Shown here: in pieces, positions 8,082 to 16,543 of the stretch
How the letters are laid out: each line of letters begins with the position of its first letter
Position numbering within the stretch: position 1 is the stretch's first letter
Source: Thiohalomonas sp041685045
Lineage (GTDB): Bacteria > Pseudomonadota > Gammaproteobacteria > Thiohalomonadales > Thiohalomonadaceae
DNA length: 64,000 bases
Assembly: GCA_041685045.1 (NCBI GenBank)
Contig: JAWLGP010000003.1
Location: forward strand, 150,557-214,556
Reading direction: 5' to 3'
Notes under the pieces: generated by a model
Told to the model about the DNA's origin: nothing
Database searches by the model: none
Seen by the model: only the letters and a program-made list of their open reading frames with translations
Program-made: the position numbers and the translations under genes

Positions 8082-9926
8082 CTATCTCTCGTCCGGATGA
8101 AACGCGTCGTAAATTCTTTGGGCCAGGTGCCGGCTTATTCCGTGCACTGTACAAAGGTCCTCGATACCGGCTCTGGCCAGTTCCTGCAAGCCGCCGAACT
8201 GTCTCAGCAGCAGTTGGCGCCGTTTGGGCCCAAGTCCTTCGATGCCCTCCAGCGGCGACGTGCGACGCGCCTTGGCGCGCCGCTGCCGATGACCGGTGAT
8301 CGCAAACCGGTGCGCTTCGTCACGAACCTGCTGGATCAGATGTAGCGCGGGTGAATCGGCCGGTAGCGCCGTGGCACTATTTTGCCCGGAAACAATCAGT
8401 TGCTCCAGGCCGGGTTTTCGACTCGGTCCCTTGGCGACGCCGACGACGCGCACGCCATCGACCTGTAAATCGGTCAGCACGTTTTCGGCCTGGGTCACCT
8501 GTCCGCGTCCCCCGTCGATAAGCAGGAGATCGGGCAGCTTGCCGTCTTCGGCCTTGAGGCGCTTGAAACGCCGCTCCAGTGCCTGGTGCATGGCAGCGTA
8601 ATCGTCGCCGGGCGTGATCCCTTCGATATTGTAGCGGCGATAGTCGGATTTGACCGGCCCGGTGACATCGAACACCACACACGACGCGACGGTCGCCTCG
8701 CCCATGGTGTGGCTGATGTCGAAGCATTCGATCCGCCGCGGGGGATCGGCAAGCCCTAACGCCGCCTGAAGGGCTTCAAAGCGCCGTTGAATACTGCTGC
8801 GGCTGGCCAGATGGGCCTTGAGGGCGTGCTCGGCATTACGTGCGGCCATTTCGACCCAGCGGGCCCTCTCTCCGCGGACCCGCCCACTGATCGAGACCTT
8901 GCGCCCGGCCCGCTCGCCCAGGACCTCCTCGAGGACTTGGAGATCCGCTGGCTCCGCGTTGACCAGGATCTCCGGCGGAATCGTGCGTTCCCCGCGAGCA
9001 GAGAGGTAGTACTGGGCGATGAAAGCGCCGAGGATCTCGGGCCGCTCGGAATCACCGGTCTGTTGCGGGAAATAGGTGCGGTTGCCGAGGTTGCGCCCCG
9101 CTCTCACGAAAAACACCTGTACGCAGCTGGCGCCGGCCTCGCTGTGCACCGCCACTACATCCAGGTCGCCCTTCTCGCCGCTGACGTATTGGCGCTCCTG
9201 CACACGGCGCAGATTGGCAATCTGATCGCGGTAGCGGGCAGCCAGCTCAAACTCGAGGTTGGCGGCGGCCTGCTCCATCCGCCGCACCAGTTCGTCCACC
9301 ACCTCACCGCTCTTGCCCTCCAGAAACATCACCGAGTGGCGGACATCCTCCGCGTACTCCTGTTCGCTCACCAGCCCGACGCAAGGGCCGGTGCAGCGCT
9401 TGATCTGATACTGGAGGCAGGGACGGGAGCGATTGGCGAAGTAGCTGTCCTCGCACTGGCGTACCGGGAACAGCTTCTGTAGCTGGCTCAGGCTGTCCCG
9501 CACCGAAGCTGCGCTGGGGAACGGTCCGAAGTAGCGGCCGGGGGCACGCCGTGCTCCGCGGTGGAACTCCAGCCGGGGGAAAGGCCCGTCCGACAGGTGG
9601 ATGTAGGGGTAGCTTTTGTCGTCCCGCAGCAGCACGTTGTAGCGGGGACGGTGCTTTTTGATCAGGTTGTTCTCGAGCAGCAGCGCCTCGCCTTCCGTGT
9701 TGGTGACGGTGACCTCGATCTGTCGGATCTGTGCCACCAGGCTTCGGGTCTTGGGCGAGTTGTCACGGCGCTGGAAGTAGCTGGAGACGCGCCGTTTCAG
9801 ATTGCGGGCCTTGCCGACATACAGGATCTCTCCCTCGGCACCGAGCATGCGATAGACCCCGGGACGGGTGGTCAGGTGCTTGAGAAATTGCGCGCTGTCG
9901 AAGGCCTGCGCTTCAGGAGATGCCAT
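8082..9926 (-). CDS. uvrC: Excinuclease ABC subunit C
   Basis: Makes the 3' and 5' incisions in nucleotide excision repair with UvrA and UvrB. The 614 residues match the family length. Visible domains in order: GIY-YIG nuclease (GVYRMLGAEGEILYVGKARN, about residues 18-37), a four-Cys segment (about 157-182), the UVR UvrB-binding helix near 205-240, the RNase H-like second nuclease and a C-terminal helix-hairpin-helix pair ending FHPDER. It sits between uvrY and pgsA in the conserved gammaproteobacterial order. The ATG at 9926 has only a weak ribosome site. Confidence 0.97.
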   Translation of the reverse strand: MASPEAQAFDSAQFLKHLTTRPGVYRMLGAEGEILYVGKARNLKRRVSSYFQRRDNSPKTRSLVAQIRQIEVTVTNTEGEALLLENNLIKKHRPRYNVLLRDDKSYPYIHLSDGPFPRLEFHRGARRAPGRYFGPFPSAASVRDSLSQLQKLFPVRQCEDSYFANRSRPCLQYQIKRCTGPCVGLVSEQEYAEDVRHSVMFLEGKSGEVVDELVRRMEQAAANLEFELAARYRDQIANLRRVQERQYVSGEKGDLDVVAVHSEAGASCVQVFFVRAGRNLGNRTYFPQQTGDSERPEILGAFIAQYYLSARGERTIPPEILVNAEPADLQVLEEVLGERAGRKVSISGRVRGERARWVEMAARNAEHALKAHLASRSSIQRRFEALQAALGLADPPRRIECFDISHTMGEATVASCVVFDVTGPVKSDYRRYNIEGITPGDDYAAMHQALERRFKRLKAEDGKLPDLLLIDGGRGQVTQAENVLTDLQVDGVRVVGVAKGPSRKPGLEQLIVSGQNSATALPADSPALHLIQQVRDEAHRFAITGHRQRRAKARRTSPLEGIEGLGPKRRQLLLRQFGGLQELARAGIEDLCTVHGISRHLAQRIYDAFHPDER

Positions 9927-9978
9927 GTTGTTCAGGGGGTTACCGCTGCTTGTTACAGCAGGATATAAGACGTGGTTT

Positions 9979-10635
9979 CTAGCCTGTCACGCCATCGAGC
10001 AGCCCAAACCGAAGCGCCAGGCGTGTCAGTCCGGCGTCATTGCGGACCCCGAGCTTGTCGAAGACACGGTAGCGGTAGGTGGCCACTGTTTTTGGGCTGA
10101 TGTGCAGTTTACCGGAGATGTCGCTGACACTATGTCCTTGTACGAGCATCAGGACCACCTGAAGTTCCCGGTGCGACAGCTCTGCGAAAGGCGATTCCTC
10201 CGTAGCGGAATCGTCGCGGTCCAGCGCCGAAAAGGCGAGGTCCTGGGCGATGGAGGGACTGATGTAGCGTCGGCCCTCGGCCACCTCGCGGATGGCATGC
10301 ACCATCTCGTCGAGGCTGCCGCCTTTGGACAGGTAGCCCATGGCGCCAGCCTGGATGAGCCGCCCCGGGAAAGGCGCATCGGTGTGGACGGTGAGAGCGA
10401 TGACGCCGACTCCGGGGGCAACCTGCCTGACCTTGCGGGTGGCCTCGAGGCCGCCGATCCCAGGCATGTTGACGTCCATCAACACGACATTTGGCGATTT
10501 GGTCCGTATCGCCTCAAGGGCCTCCTCACCGCTGCTGGCCTCACCGACTACCGATATGTCCTCGATATCGTCCAGCAACCGGCGAATGCCCGTCCGTACG
10601 AGTTCGTGATCGTCGACAATGAGGACCTTTATCAT
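9979..10635 (-). CDS. uvrY: LuxR/FixJ-type response regulator, UvrY/GacA
   Basis: Receiver domain plus C-terminal LuxR helix-turn-helix (LSHRELQVVLMLVQGHSVSD region), 218 aa. With the ATG at 10635 the phospho-acceptor falls at Asp54 (VVLMDVNMPG), as in UvrY; a TTG one codon upstream is the alternative start. UvrY/GacA answers the BarA/GacS kinase and activates CsrA-sequestering small RNAs, switching carbon storage, motility and biofilm programmes. Its place upstream of uvrC is the conserved arrangement. The kinase gene is not in the window. Confidence 0.92.
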   Translation of the reverse strand: MIKVLIVDDHELVRTGIRRLLDDIEDISVVGEASSGEEALEAIRTKSPNVVLMDVNMPGIGGLEATRKVRQVAPGVGVIALTVHTDAPFPGRLIQAGAMGYLSKGGSLDEMVHAIREVAEGRRYISPSIAQDLAFSALDRDDSATEESPFAELSHRELQVVLMLVQGHSVSDISGKLHISPKTVATYRYRVFDKLGVRNDAGLTRLALRFGLLDGVTG

Positions 10636-10683
10636 CAAGCAGCCAGTGGCAAGTAAGTCTCCCGGAACGCCGGGATTATAGCG

Positions 10684-12219
10684 TCATGCCCGCTCCGTGT
10701 CAGACCCGAGCTCCGCATCGGCGGTCAGCGGTTCTGCCAACGGTTGCTGTTTCGGCTGCTCTTTCGGCTCTTCCAGGGGCGTCTCTCCGGACGGACTGGC
10801 GAATCGGTCATTGAGCGTCTGCACAAAACCGTCGGTATCACCCACGACGCGGGCAATACGCTTGCGGGACCCCCGCCCCCAACCAACCGGGCTGCTGTTG
10901 AAGAGGCTGCGCCAGATCCGGGTGTTCTTCTGGAACGCCCGTACCAGGCCGGAGCGGTCCAGACTGTCTCGCGCCTGACTCCGCAACCAGCGCAGTGACG
11001 ATTTCCGGGCCAGGTCGCGCATGAAATAGTGCAGGTAAATCACCAGCGCCAGCAGCACGACCCCGACGGTTATCGCGGTGCCGGTATTGCCGGCGATGCG
11101 CTCGAACCAGGGGGCGGTAAAATTGAATCCCTGCCAATAGCCCGCGTTGATGGTGGCCGCCATGAACAGCGCCAGCAGAGTACCAAACAGGGCCGCGTCG
11201 TAGATTAAAGTGCGTCGACGCCAACGGGAGAGGGCTTCGCTCAAGATCGGCACGACCCGTTCTTCGATATCGCGCGCCTTGGCCTCGAGTGCACCGACGA
11301 TCCGGTAGGCCCGCTCGATGGTTACCTGACGGATGCGCTCGTAAATCTCGCCAAGATCATGGTCGCGTTTGGCCTCGAAGCGCTGCCTCAGGTTTTCGTC
11401 ATCGATGGGGACGGCCGCGTCCGGATTGTAGATGGTATAGAAGCGACCGGCGGTCAGCCCCTTCTGGGCCAGGGCCCGTTGCCAGGCGCCGAACACCTCT
11501 TCCGGATTGTCCTCCCGGGCAGCTGTGTCAATCTGATTGAGGATGTACAGGAATTTGTTGGAGTCGGGTCGCCGCACGGTGTTGGCCACCAGATGCTCCA
11601 GGGTGTCATGCATCGCCCCCGGCTCGGGATGACGGGCATCGAAAAACACCAGCACCAGATCGGAGAGATTGACGATGTGCTCGGTGATCCGGAGCGTGGA
11701 GGTGCGCTGGGCATCGGCATCGAAACCCGGCGAATCAATCACGATTTTTCCCAACAGCCGGTCGCTCGGACAGGTCTTGAGCTGGAGATAGGCATCGATA
11801 CGTCGGCCTTCCCCTTCAGCGACCTTATCCAGTTCTTCGCTGATCTGGTAGAAGGGAAACCGCGGGTCGGCATCGAGCGCGATGCCCGGCAGGACATGGA
11901 CATTGCCTTCCCGACTGTGGCACATCACGGTGAACTTGTCGTCCACCGCCTGGTTGCCGGTCGTTTGCAGCCGGAATTGCAGATAGTGGTTGATGAAACT
12001 CGATTTGCCGGAGGAAAACGTCCCGAGTACGGCCACCAGCGGCCACCACGGGATCAGCGTGGCATAGGACTCGCTTCGATCCAGCAATCCCATTCGATAG
12101 CCGACACGGTCGAGGTCCCGGAAGCTTTTCACTGCCGAGAGCAGTACCGGATTTTCGTGCTTGAGGTGCTCTTCGAGCTTTCTCAGCCGCTGCTCGATGG
12201 CGGGGTCTGGGCCGAACAT
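10684..12219 (-). CDS. Dynamin-like GTPase with C-terminal transmembrane pair, 511 aa
   Basis: A large GTPase of the bacterial dynamin/EHD type. G1 is GTFSSGKSS (66-74), G3 DSPG (162-165) and G4 NQID (228-231). A helical stalk (about 280-335) leads to two hydrophobic segments (about 341-360 and 381-399), so it is an inner-membrane protein with its GTPase in the cytoplasm, followed by a basic C-terminal region and an acidic tail. Such proteins bind and remodel membranes; this one's role is unknown. It is last of the ParA-TPR-coiled-coil-dynamin run, 16 nt after the preceding gene. It differs from EngA/Era-type GTPases in its G1 and size. Confidence 0.8.
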   Translation of the reverse strand: MFGPDPAIEQRLRKLEEHLKHENPVLLSAVKSFRDLDRVGYRMGLLDRSESYATLIPWWPLVAVLGTFSSGKSSFINHYLQFRLQTTGNQAVDDKFTVMCHSREGNVHVLPGIALDADPRFPFYQISEELDKVAEGEGRRIDAYLQLKTCPSDRLLGKIVIDSPGFDADAQRTSTLRITEHIVNLSDLVLVFFDARHPEPGAMHDTLEHLVANTVRRPDSNKFLYILNQIDTAAREDNPEEVFGAWQRALAQKGLTAGRFYTIYNPDAAVPIDDENLRQRFEAKRDHDLGEIYERIRQVTIERAYRIVGALEAKARDIEERVVPILSEALSRWRRRTLIYDAALFGTLLALFMAATINAGYWQGFNFTAPWFERIAGNTGTAITVGVVLLALVIYLHYFMRDLARKSSLRWLRSQARDSLDRSGLVRAFQKNTRIWRSLFNSSPVGWGRGSRKRIARVVGDTDGFVQTLNDRFASPSGETPLEEPKEQPKQQPLAEPLTADAELGSDTERA

Positions 12220-12235
12220 AGTCGATACCGCTCCT

Positions 12236-12772
12236 CTACCAAGGCATGAAGCTACCCATCATCCCCATCGGGCGGCCAATGTTGTGATTGAGAGCCCCGA
12301 CGTGATAGCCCATGCGCTCAGTGCTGGCTGCCATGTAGCGGGTGGAGTTGTCCATCGAGGCCATGCTCTCCCGCATCGGGGCGAGGGAATTCATCTTGTC
12401 CGATACATCGGTCATGGTGCTGTTGACGGAGTTCATCGCCACCGTCATTTGCGACATGTCGGCAGTGATGTTATTGAGGTTTTTCGCCATGCTGTCGACA
12501 CTTTCGGTCAATGAAACCACGTTATGGGCCAACTGGCCGACGTCATGGGTAAGGTTGTAAATCAGATAGAAGCCGTAACACGCCAACACGATGAATGCGA
12601 ACAGGGCAGGATAGACAACCAGTTCCCAGCGGCGGGCGCTTACCTCGAAGCTGGTCGCCAACCGGTCCAGATGGTGGCCCCCCATCTGCAAATCCGCCGG
12701 CACGTGCTTCTCGTCATAGGGGCTCACGGTTGCTTCCCGCTCCGTGGTTTCATCATGATTCAGAGTAGTCAT
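12236..12772 (-). CDS. Membrane-anchored coiled-coil protein, 178 aa
   Basis: No family recognised. A cytoplasmic N-terminal part of about 48 residues is followed by one transmembrane helix (about 49-74, ELVVYPALFAFIVLACYGFY). The rest is a long heptad-patterned periplasmic coil resembling chemoreceptor or laminin-like coils (repeated SV.SM, NLNNITADMSQM), ending in a Met/Gly-rich tail (GRPMGMMGSFMPW). It lies between the TPR gene (22 nt gap) and the dynamin gene (16 nt gap), so it is very likely cotranscribed. It could scaffold or gauge a periplasmic structure for the cytoplasmic ParA and GTPase partners; that is inference. Confidence 0.7.
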   Translation of the reverse strand: MTTLNHDETTEREATVSPYDEKHVPADLQMGGHHLDRLATSFEVSARRWELVVYPALFAFIVLACYGFYLIYNLTHDVGQLAHNVVSLTESVDSMAKNLNNITADMSQMTVAMNSVNSTMTDVSDKMNSLAPMRESMASMDNSTRYMAASTERMGYHVGALNHNIGRPMGMMGSFMPW

Positions 12773-12794
12773 TCGCCACTTCCACTTCGAAAGG

Positions 12795-13463
12795 TTACCG
12801 GTTTTTACCGGCGATTTCTTTCCTTAGTTCTGCCGCCCGTTGCGGGTCGAGGCCGGCCACCACGCTGTGCAGATACCAGGCCGTCCGCAGCTCCCCACTC
12901 CCAGCTGCACGCAAAGCCGCCCGCTGATAGGCATCCGCGGCACTACTCCAGTCGCCCATCCGCATCAATACGTTGCCCATCTCACCATAGGCATCGATGC
13001 TTTGCGGCGCCTGCTCCGCCAGTTCGCGGTAGCGTTTGACGGCCAGTTCCAACTCACCCTGCCAGGCGGCCAATCGAGCCTGCCGCCAAGTCTCCGCCGG
13101 GTCGGTGGTGACAGCCATCGTAACAGGCGGCTCTTCCGAAGGCGAGGCTGTCTCCCGGGCCTGAACAACACCCTCTGATACCGCACCGCTCGCAGCCGGT
13201 TCCGCTGCGGAAGTGGGCGCCATCTCCTCTACCCGAGGCACATCGGTTTCAGCGGTAGTGTTGGTTGCAACCGGGACTGCGGCAGTGTCAACCGACTGCA
13301 CGATTTCGGATGGCGAGTCGAGGTCGGTGGCCGTGGAATGCGAGTCATCGCCGGCGACAGATTCGGCCGTTCCGAACAGTTCGGCACGATTGAGATAGAT
13401 CGCGACAACGATGATCACCAGCAGCAGGTTGACCGGATGAGTGATCCACTTGAGCAGTTTCAC
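12795..13463 (-). CDS. Membrane-anchored TPR protein, 222 aa
   Basis: Starts at a GTG whose GTGA overlaps the TGA of the parA-like gene, so the two are translationally coupled. An N-terminal transmembrane anchor (about residues 10-25, VNLLLVIIVVAIYL) leads into a Ser/Thr/Ala/Glu-rich linker (about 35-120). The C-terminal third has about two tetratricopeptide repeats (AYGEMGNVLMRMGDWSSAAD), which usually dock partner proteins. Partner unknown; the coupling points to the ParA-type ATPase. Confidence 0.75.
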   Translation of the reverse strand: MKLLKWITHPVNLLLVIIVVAIYLNRAELFGTAESVAGDDSHSTATDLDSPSEIVQSVDTAAVPVATNTTAETDVPRVEEMAPTSAAEPAASGAVSEGVVQARETASPSEEPPVTMAVTTDPAETWRQARLAAWQGELELAVKRYRELAEQAPQSIDAYGEMGNVLMRMGDWSSAADAYQRAALRAAGSGELRTAWYLHSVVAGLDPQRAAELRKEIAGKNR

Positions 13464-14131
13464 GCTGTCTCCCCTTTCCGGACCTTGGCTTTGGCCTTCG
13501 CTTTCACTTGAGCCGGGTAGAGCGCAGCCGCCAGTTCATGGAACTCCCCCGCGGCCTTGCCGGACGGCTCCAGCTCAAACACCCCCAGTCCTTCACTGAA
13601 GGAACGGCGGTAAGCCGTACGTTGATGCAGCCGCTCGGACAGCAGACGAATTCCCGGGATCATGGCCAGGGCCTCAGCCGCTTCGTCCGACTCACGAACG
13701 GCATGGTGGGTATCCGCGCGGTTGACGAATACCCATATATCCGGGCTGCCTTTGGAGGACTCTTCGATCAGACCGAAGAAGCGCTGCGTGGACCAGATAT
13801 CCGCCTGACTCGGCGGTACTGGCACGATGACGCGGTCGGCGACCGAGAGAGCCTCGCGAAGGGCTTTCATGTCGGCTGTTCCGACATCCACCAACACCTC
13901 TCCGCTTTCTGAGCGCAACAGCTTGCCGATGCCCTTGGTCGGGCGTTTCACCGCCACCGACGGAGCAAAGTTCTCTTCATCCCGCACCTCAGCGACATCA
14001 CTCAAGGTGCGTTGCGGATCGAGATCGAAAACCGTCACGTTGCATCCGCGCGTAGCGAGCCAGACCGCGGTGTTGAACGTAACGGTACTTTTCCCCGAAC
14101 CACCCTTCAGATTCCCGATTACGGTGATCAT
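13460..14131 (-). CDS. ParA/MinD-family ATPase, 223 aa
   Basis: Deviant Walker A NLKGGSGKST with signature lysine K9 and catalytic K14, DLDPQRT (36-42) and a Walker B-like VLVDVGTAD strand make this a ParA-type dimerising ATPase. The short length, without an N-terminal HTH, resembles orphan cargo-positioning ParAs such as McdA (carboxysomes) or ParC (chemoreceptors), not plasmid type Ia ParA. The C-terminus is basic (KAKAKAKVRKGETA). No ParB gene is adjacent; downstream are a coupled membrane TPR protein, a membrane coil and a dynamin. Cargo positioning on the nucleoid or membrane is inferred from family and neighbours. Confidence 0.85.
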   Translation of the reverse strand: MITVIGNLKGGSGKSTVTFNTAVWLATRGCNVTVFDLDPQRTLSDVAEVRDEENFAPSVAVKRPTKGIGKLLRSESGEVLVDVGTADMKALREALSVADRVIVPVPPSQADIWSTQRFFGLIEESSKGSPDIWVFVNRADTHHAVRESDEAAEALAMIPGIRLLSERLHQRTAYRRSFSEGLGVFELEPSGKAAGEFHELAAALYPAQVKAKAKAKVRKGETA

Positions 14132-14159
14132 CCCCCTCCCCTCTTACGTTCTTATCGCG

Positions 14160-14930
14160 TCAACGCCCCGAAACCGGACCGCTACCGAATGCCGGCGCGG
14201 GAGCCCGTTTGAATCCTGCCGGTATTTCGAACAGGGCCGGGGACTGAGGACCGATTGTGATCTCTCGAAGTTCACGGACAAACCCGCCCGGCAGCTCCTG
14301 CCGAATGGCGATATTGAGCTCCGGATCGTACCACTGTGTACTGCTCATTTCGCGACCGTTCTGCGCCTGCACAGCACGGATCCACTTCTCGGTATTGCGT
14401 CCATTGACGCTCTCGCGCCCGAGATAGTGCATTGCTGCGATCACTCGCCCATCCACTTGCTCACGAACCGGAAAGCCGTGGTTGGCATCGGTCCAGATCA
14501 ACGTGGGTGAGTTGTCTCTGCCGCGGGCGGTCAACTGCCATTTGATGGTGCCGCGGCCATTGAGTGTCTCTCTGGCGACCTGCTCGCACACATTGCCTTG
14601 GTCAAGGCATGGCGGCGGTAAGTCGCTATTGGCTGCCGCGGACCTGGCCGACGGTGGCAACGGCAGCTCAACGTAAACCTTTTCTTGCGGTTGCAGCATC
14701 CAAATCTTGCCGAGTTGCGGGTCGATAATCTGGATCTGTCTTTTTCCGGAGGAGACCATCTCGGTACGCACACGCCCGTCACTGACATGCATCGTTCCTG
14801 TGACCGGACTCTGATTCGGACCGGTCTGCACGGCCGTGGCAGAAAAATCCTTTCCGAACCATTTGGCCGAAACTTCACCGGCAAAGGCTGACATAGCGAT
14901 ACAAAGAATCGCCGCCAGAGGCGTGCGCAT
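14160..14930 (-). CDS. Secreted DUF4412-like protein, 256 aa
   Basis: A GGGGAG 7 nt upstream fixes the ATG at 14930, followed by a signal peptide ending near FAGEVSA. The mature part has beta-rich LolA/DUF4412-like segments: GTMHVSDGRVRTEMVSSGKR, then IIDPQLGKIWMLQPQEKVYV, and a C-terminal FEIPAGFKR. Proteins of this shape are periplasmic and may bind hydrophobic ligands; the specific job is not known. It lies 61 nt after the Sgp-like gene and 28 nt before the parA-like gene, all on one strand. Confidence 0.7.
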   Translation of the reverse strand: MRTPLAAILCIAMSAFAGEVSAKWFGKDFSATAVQTGPNQSPVTGTMHVSDGRVRTEMVSSGKRQIQIIDPQLGKIWMLQPQEKVYVELPLPPSARSAAANSDLPPPCLDQGNVCEQVARETLNGRGTIKWQLTARGRDNSPTLIWTDANHGFPVREQVDGRVIAAMHYLGRESVNGRNTEKWIRAVQAQNGREMSSTQWYDPELNIAIRQELPGGFVRELREITIGPQSPALFEIPAGFKRAPAPAFGSGPVSGR

Positions 14931-14991
14931 GAAATGCTCCCCAAGTTTATAAAGGCGGCGAGAGGGCCGCAGCCCCCTCGCTCCGCCTGCC

Positions 14992-15414
14992 TTACTTGTT
15001 GCCGCCAGCGTTGTTCTGCTGGTTCTGCTGCGGAGCCGGAGCATTCCACCCCGGAGCACCCCACGGGCCCTGCGGGCCGTACGCGCCAGGGCCGTAGGCG
15101 CCAGGGCCATATCCCGGGCCGTTGCCGCCCCAGGCCGGACCATAGCCGTAACCCGGACCATAGCCACCCCACGGAGCATAGCCACCGCCGTACGGGTTGC
15201 CATAGCCGTTGCCATAGCCGTTGCCATAGCCGCTGCCGTTGCCGCTTCCGCGGCCGCTGAAGTTCATGGAAAAGTCACCGGTGCCGTCGCCATTGAACGG
15301 CCCCCAATTGCTTCCCCCCCAACCCGGGCCGTTCCACCATGCATGAGCACTCTGGAACGGAATGGCTGCGGCGCCCACAAGAGCGGCAGCTGCGAGGACG
15401 GTTTTCATTTTCAT
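14992..15414 (-). CDS. Sulfur globule protein-like secreted Gly/Tyr-rich protein, 140 aa
   Basis: A GGAGG 8 nt upstream selects the ATG at 15414. A signal peptide (cleavage near QSAHA-WW) is followed by a mature chain with WWNGPGWGG, GDGTGDFSMNFSGRG and then GYGNGYG and GPGYGPG repeats, ending in a Gln/Asn tail. This order and composition match the sulfur globule envelope proteins of purple sulfur bacteria, which coat periplasmic sulfur globules. A hairpin with a GGAA loop (15439-15454) lies upstream in the leader and could stabilise the message. Family assignment is by motif reading; a generic Gly-rich envelope protein is the alternative. Confidence 0.65.
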   Translation of the reverse strand: MKMKTVLAAAALVGAAAIPFQSAHAWWNGPGWGGSNWGPFNGDGTGDFSMNFSGRGSGNGSGYGNGYGNGYGNPYGGGYAPWGGYGPGYGYGPAWGGNGPGYGPGAYGPGAYGPQGPWGAPGWNAPAPQQNQQNNAGGNK

Positions 15415-15487
15415 TTGCTGTTTCCTCCACATTGATTCACGACCTTCCGGTCGTCCAAGTCCCCGGGCCACTGGCCTCAGGGTAACG

Positions 15488-16060
15488 CTACCAACCCCAT
15501 AGTGAAGACCAGGGATTGATCCCGCCAAGACCCCAACCGTATGGCGAATACAGCGTGCTGCCGCCATATCCGTACGGCTGGTCGATTGGTCCTGACGGGT
15601 ACTGCGAAACGCCGTACCCGTAGGGGTACGCAAAATAATTCGGGTCCGATGTCCCCGAGGACGCAGGCGACTGCACAGACCACGAACCGGTCGTATTCGG
15701 TTCGCGGGCACCTGCGGAAAAATCACCACCGTACTGGCGGGCGCGGCCGGTGCCTGGTGCGTAGGCATCGGCCTGCTCCGTGGCGGAATTCAGGTTGCTC
15801 CAGGTGCGTTGGCCGAATCGCCCCGAGAACACCGCTGGCGGCATTTCGCGTGGCGGCTCGGCAGGCGCCGGCGTCTGCGCCCACGGGTTATAGCGGCGTG
15901 GTTTCGGCGCCGGAGCGGTCTCGGTTTCCGGGGCTTTACCGTATCCCAGGTCAAACCATGCCCGTCCGTCGCCAGCCCCTTGCTGGGCAAGGGCCCCACC
16001 ATTGCATGTCAACAGCGACAACCAGAGTGCAAGCGATTTGACTCTTCTCACCGTCGTCAC
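15488..16060 (-). CDS. Secreted Pro/Gly/Tyr-rich low-complexity protein, 190 aa
   Basis: The GTG at 16060 overlaps the TGA of the upstream gene (GTGA), so the two are coupled; a further upstream in-frame ATG at 16153 would lie well inside that gene. A signal peptide (VKSLALWLSLLTCNGGALAQ) precedes a mature chain with Pro-rich stretches (AQTPAPAEPPREMPPA) and a C-terminal third rich in Tyr, Gly and Trp (PYGYGVSQYPSGPIDQPYGY). No domain recognised. Its composition and neighbours suggest a companion of the Sgp-like protein in a periplasmic assembly. Confidence 0.6.
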   Translation of the reverse strand: MTTVRRVKSLALWLSLLTCNGGALAQQGAGDGRAWFDLGYGKAPETETAPAPKPRRYNPWAQTPAPAEPPREMPPAVFSGRFGQRTWSNLNSATEQADAYAPGTGRARQYGGDFSAGAREPNTTGSWSVQSPASSGTSDPNYFAYPYGYGVSQYPSGPIDQPYGYGGSTLYSPYGWGLGGINPWSSLWGW

Positions 16061-16527
16061 TGTCCTGCGTTGTCCGGTGACGACTGCGGCGCACGGCTCG
16101 ACCAAGGATTCCACCTCACTGCGGGACCCTGTCCCCATCCCGGTGCCCCCCAATACCGGGGTACTCGGGCGTCATCCGCTTGCGGGTCGTTCGTTGGCGC
16201 CCGCTCCGGTCCCCAAGGCGGGGTCGGAACGGTGGCAAACTCCTGCCTTTCGCTGCTACCCGGCTCGGCCGCCCAGTAACGCCCGGGCCCGGCATAGGGG
16301 CGCTGGTGCTGCATAGATGGAAAGGCCATCGCGCCGAAGTACGGCAGCTCCCCTTCCACCTCGCTGCCCTTCGGGTAAAGGTAGGGCTGTGAACTCTGGT
16401 ACGGGCCGGGCGGCGCAGGGATCGGTCCACTGTGCTCGGACCCCGCCCCTTCCGCCTCGCTCGTGCCGGCATGAACTGCACCGGCAACCCCAAAACAAAG
16501 GACGACGATCAGGCGCTTCATTGCCAT
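16057..16527 (-). CDS. Secreted Pro/Tyr-rich low-complexity protein, 156 aa
   Basis: The ATG at 16527 has GAGGGG 5 nt upstream and opens a signal peptide (MKRLIVVLCFGVAGAVHAGT). The mature region is rich in Pro, Tyr, Gly and Trp (IPAPPGPYQSSQPYLYPKG; YWGAPGWGQGPAVRWNPW) and has no Cys. It lies 16 nt after the RND gene and overlaps the next gene by 4 nt. No family recognised; it belongs with the two following secreted low-complexity proteins. Confidence 0.6.
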   Translation of the reverse strand: MAMKRLIVVLCFGVAGAVHAGTSEAEGAGSEHSGPIPAPPGPYQSSQPYLYPKGSEVEGELPYFGAMAFPSMQHQRPYAGPGRYWAAEPGSSERQEFATVPTPPWGPERAPTNDPQADDARVPRYWGAPGWGQGPAVRWNPWSSRAPQSSPDNAGQ

Positions 16528-16543
16528 GGTGGCCCCTCGCTTG

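Noticed and set aside
13460..14131. Chromosome partition parA of a parAB pair
   Set aside because: No parB or parS-like element adjacent and the protein is a short orphan-type ParA; a positioning role is more likely.
15418..15768. Longer N-terminus for the Sgp-like protein
   Set aside because: The upstream in-frame sequence runs inside the preceding gene in another frame, while ATG 15414 has GGAGG and opens a signal peptide.
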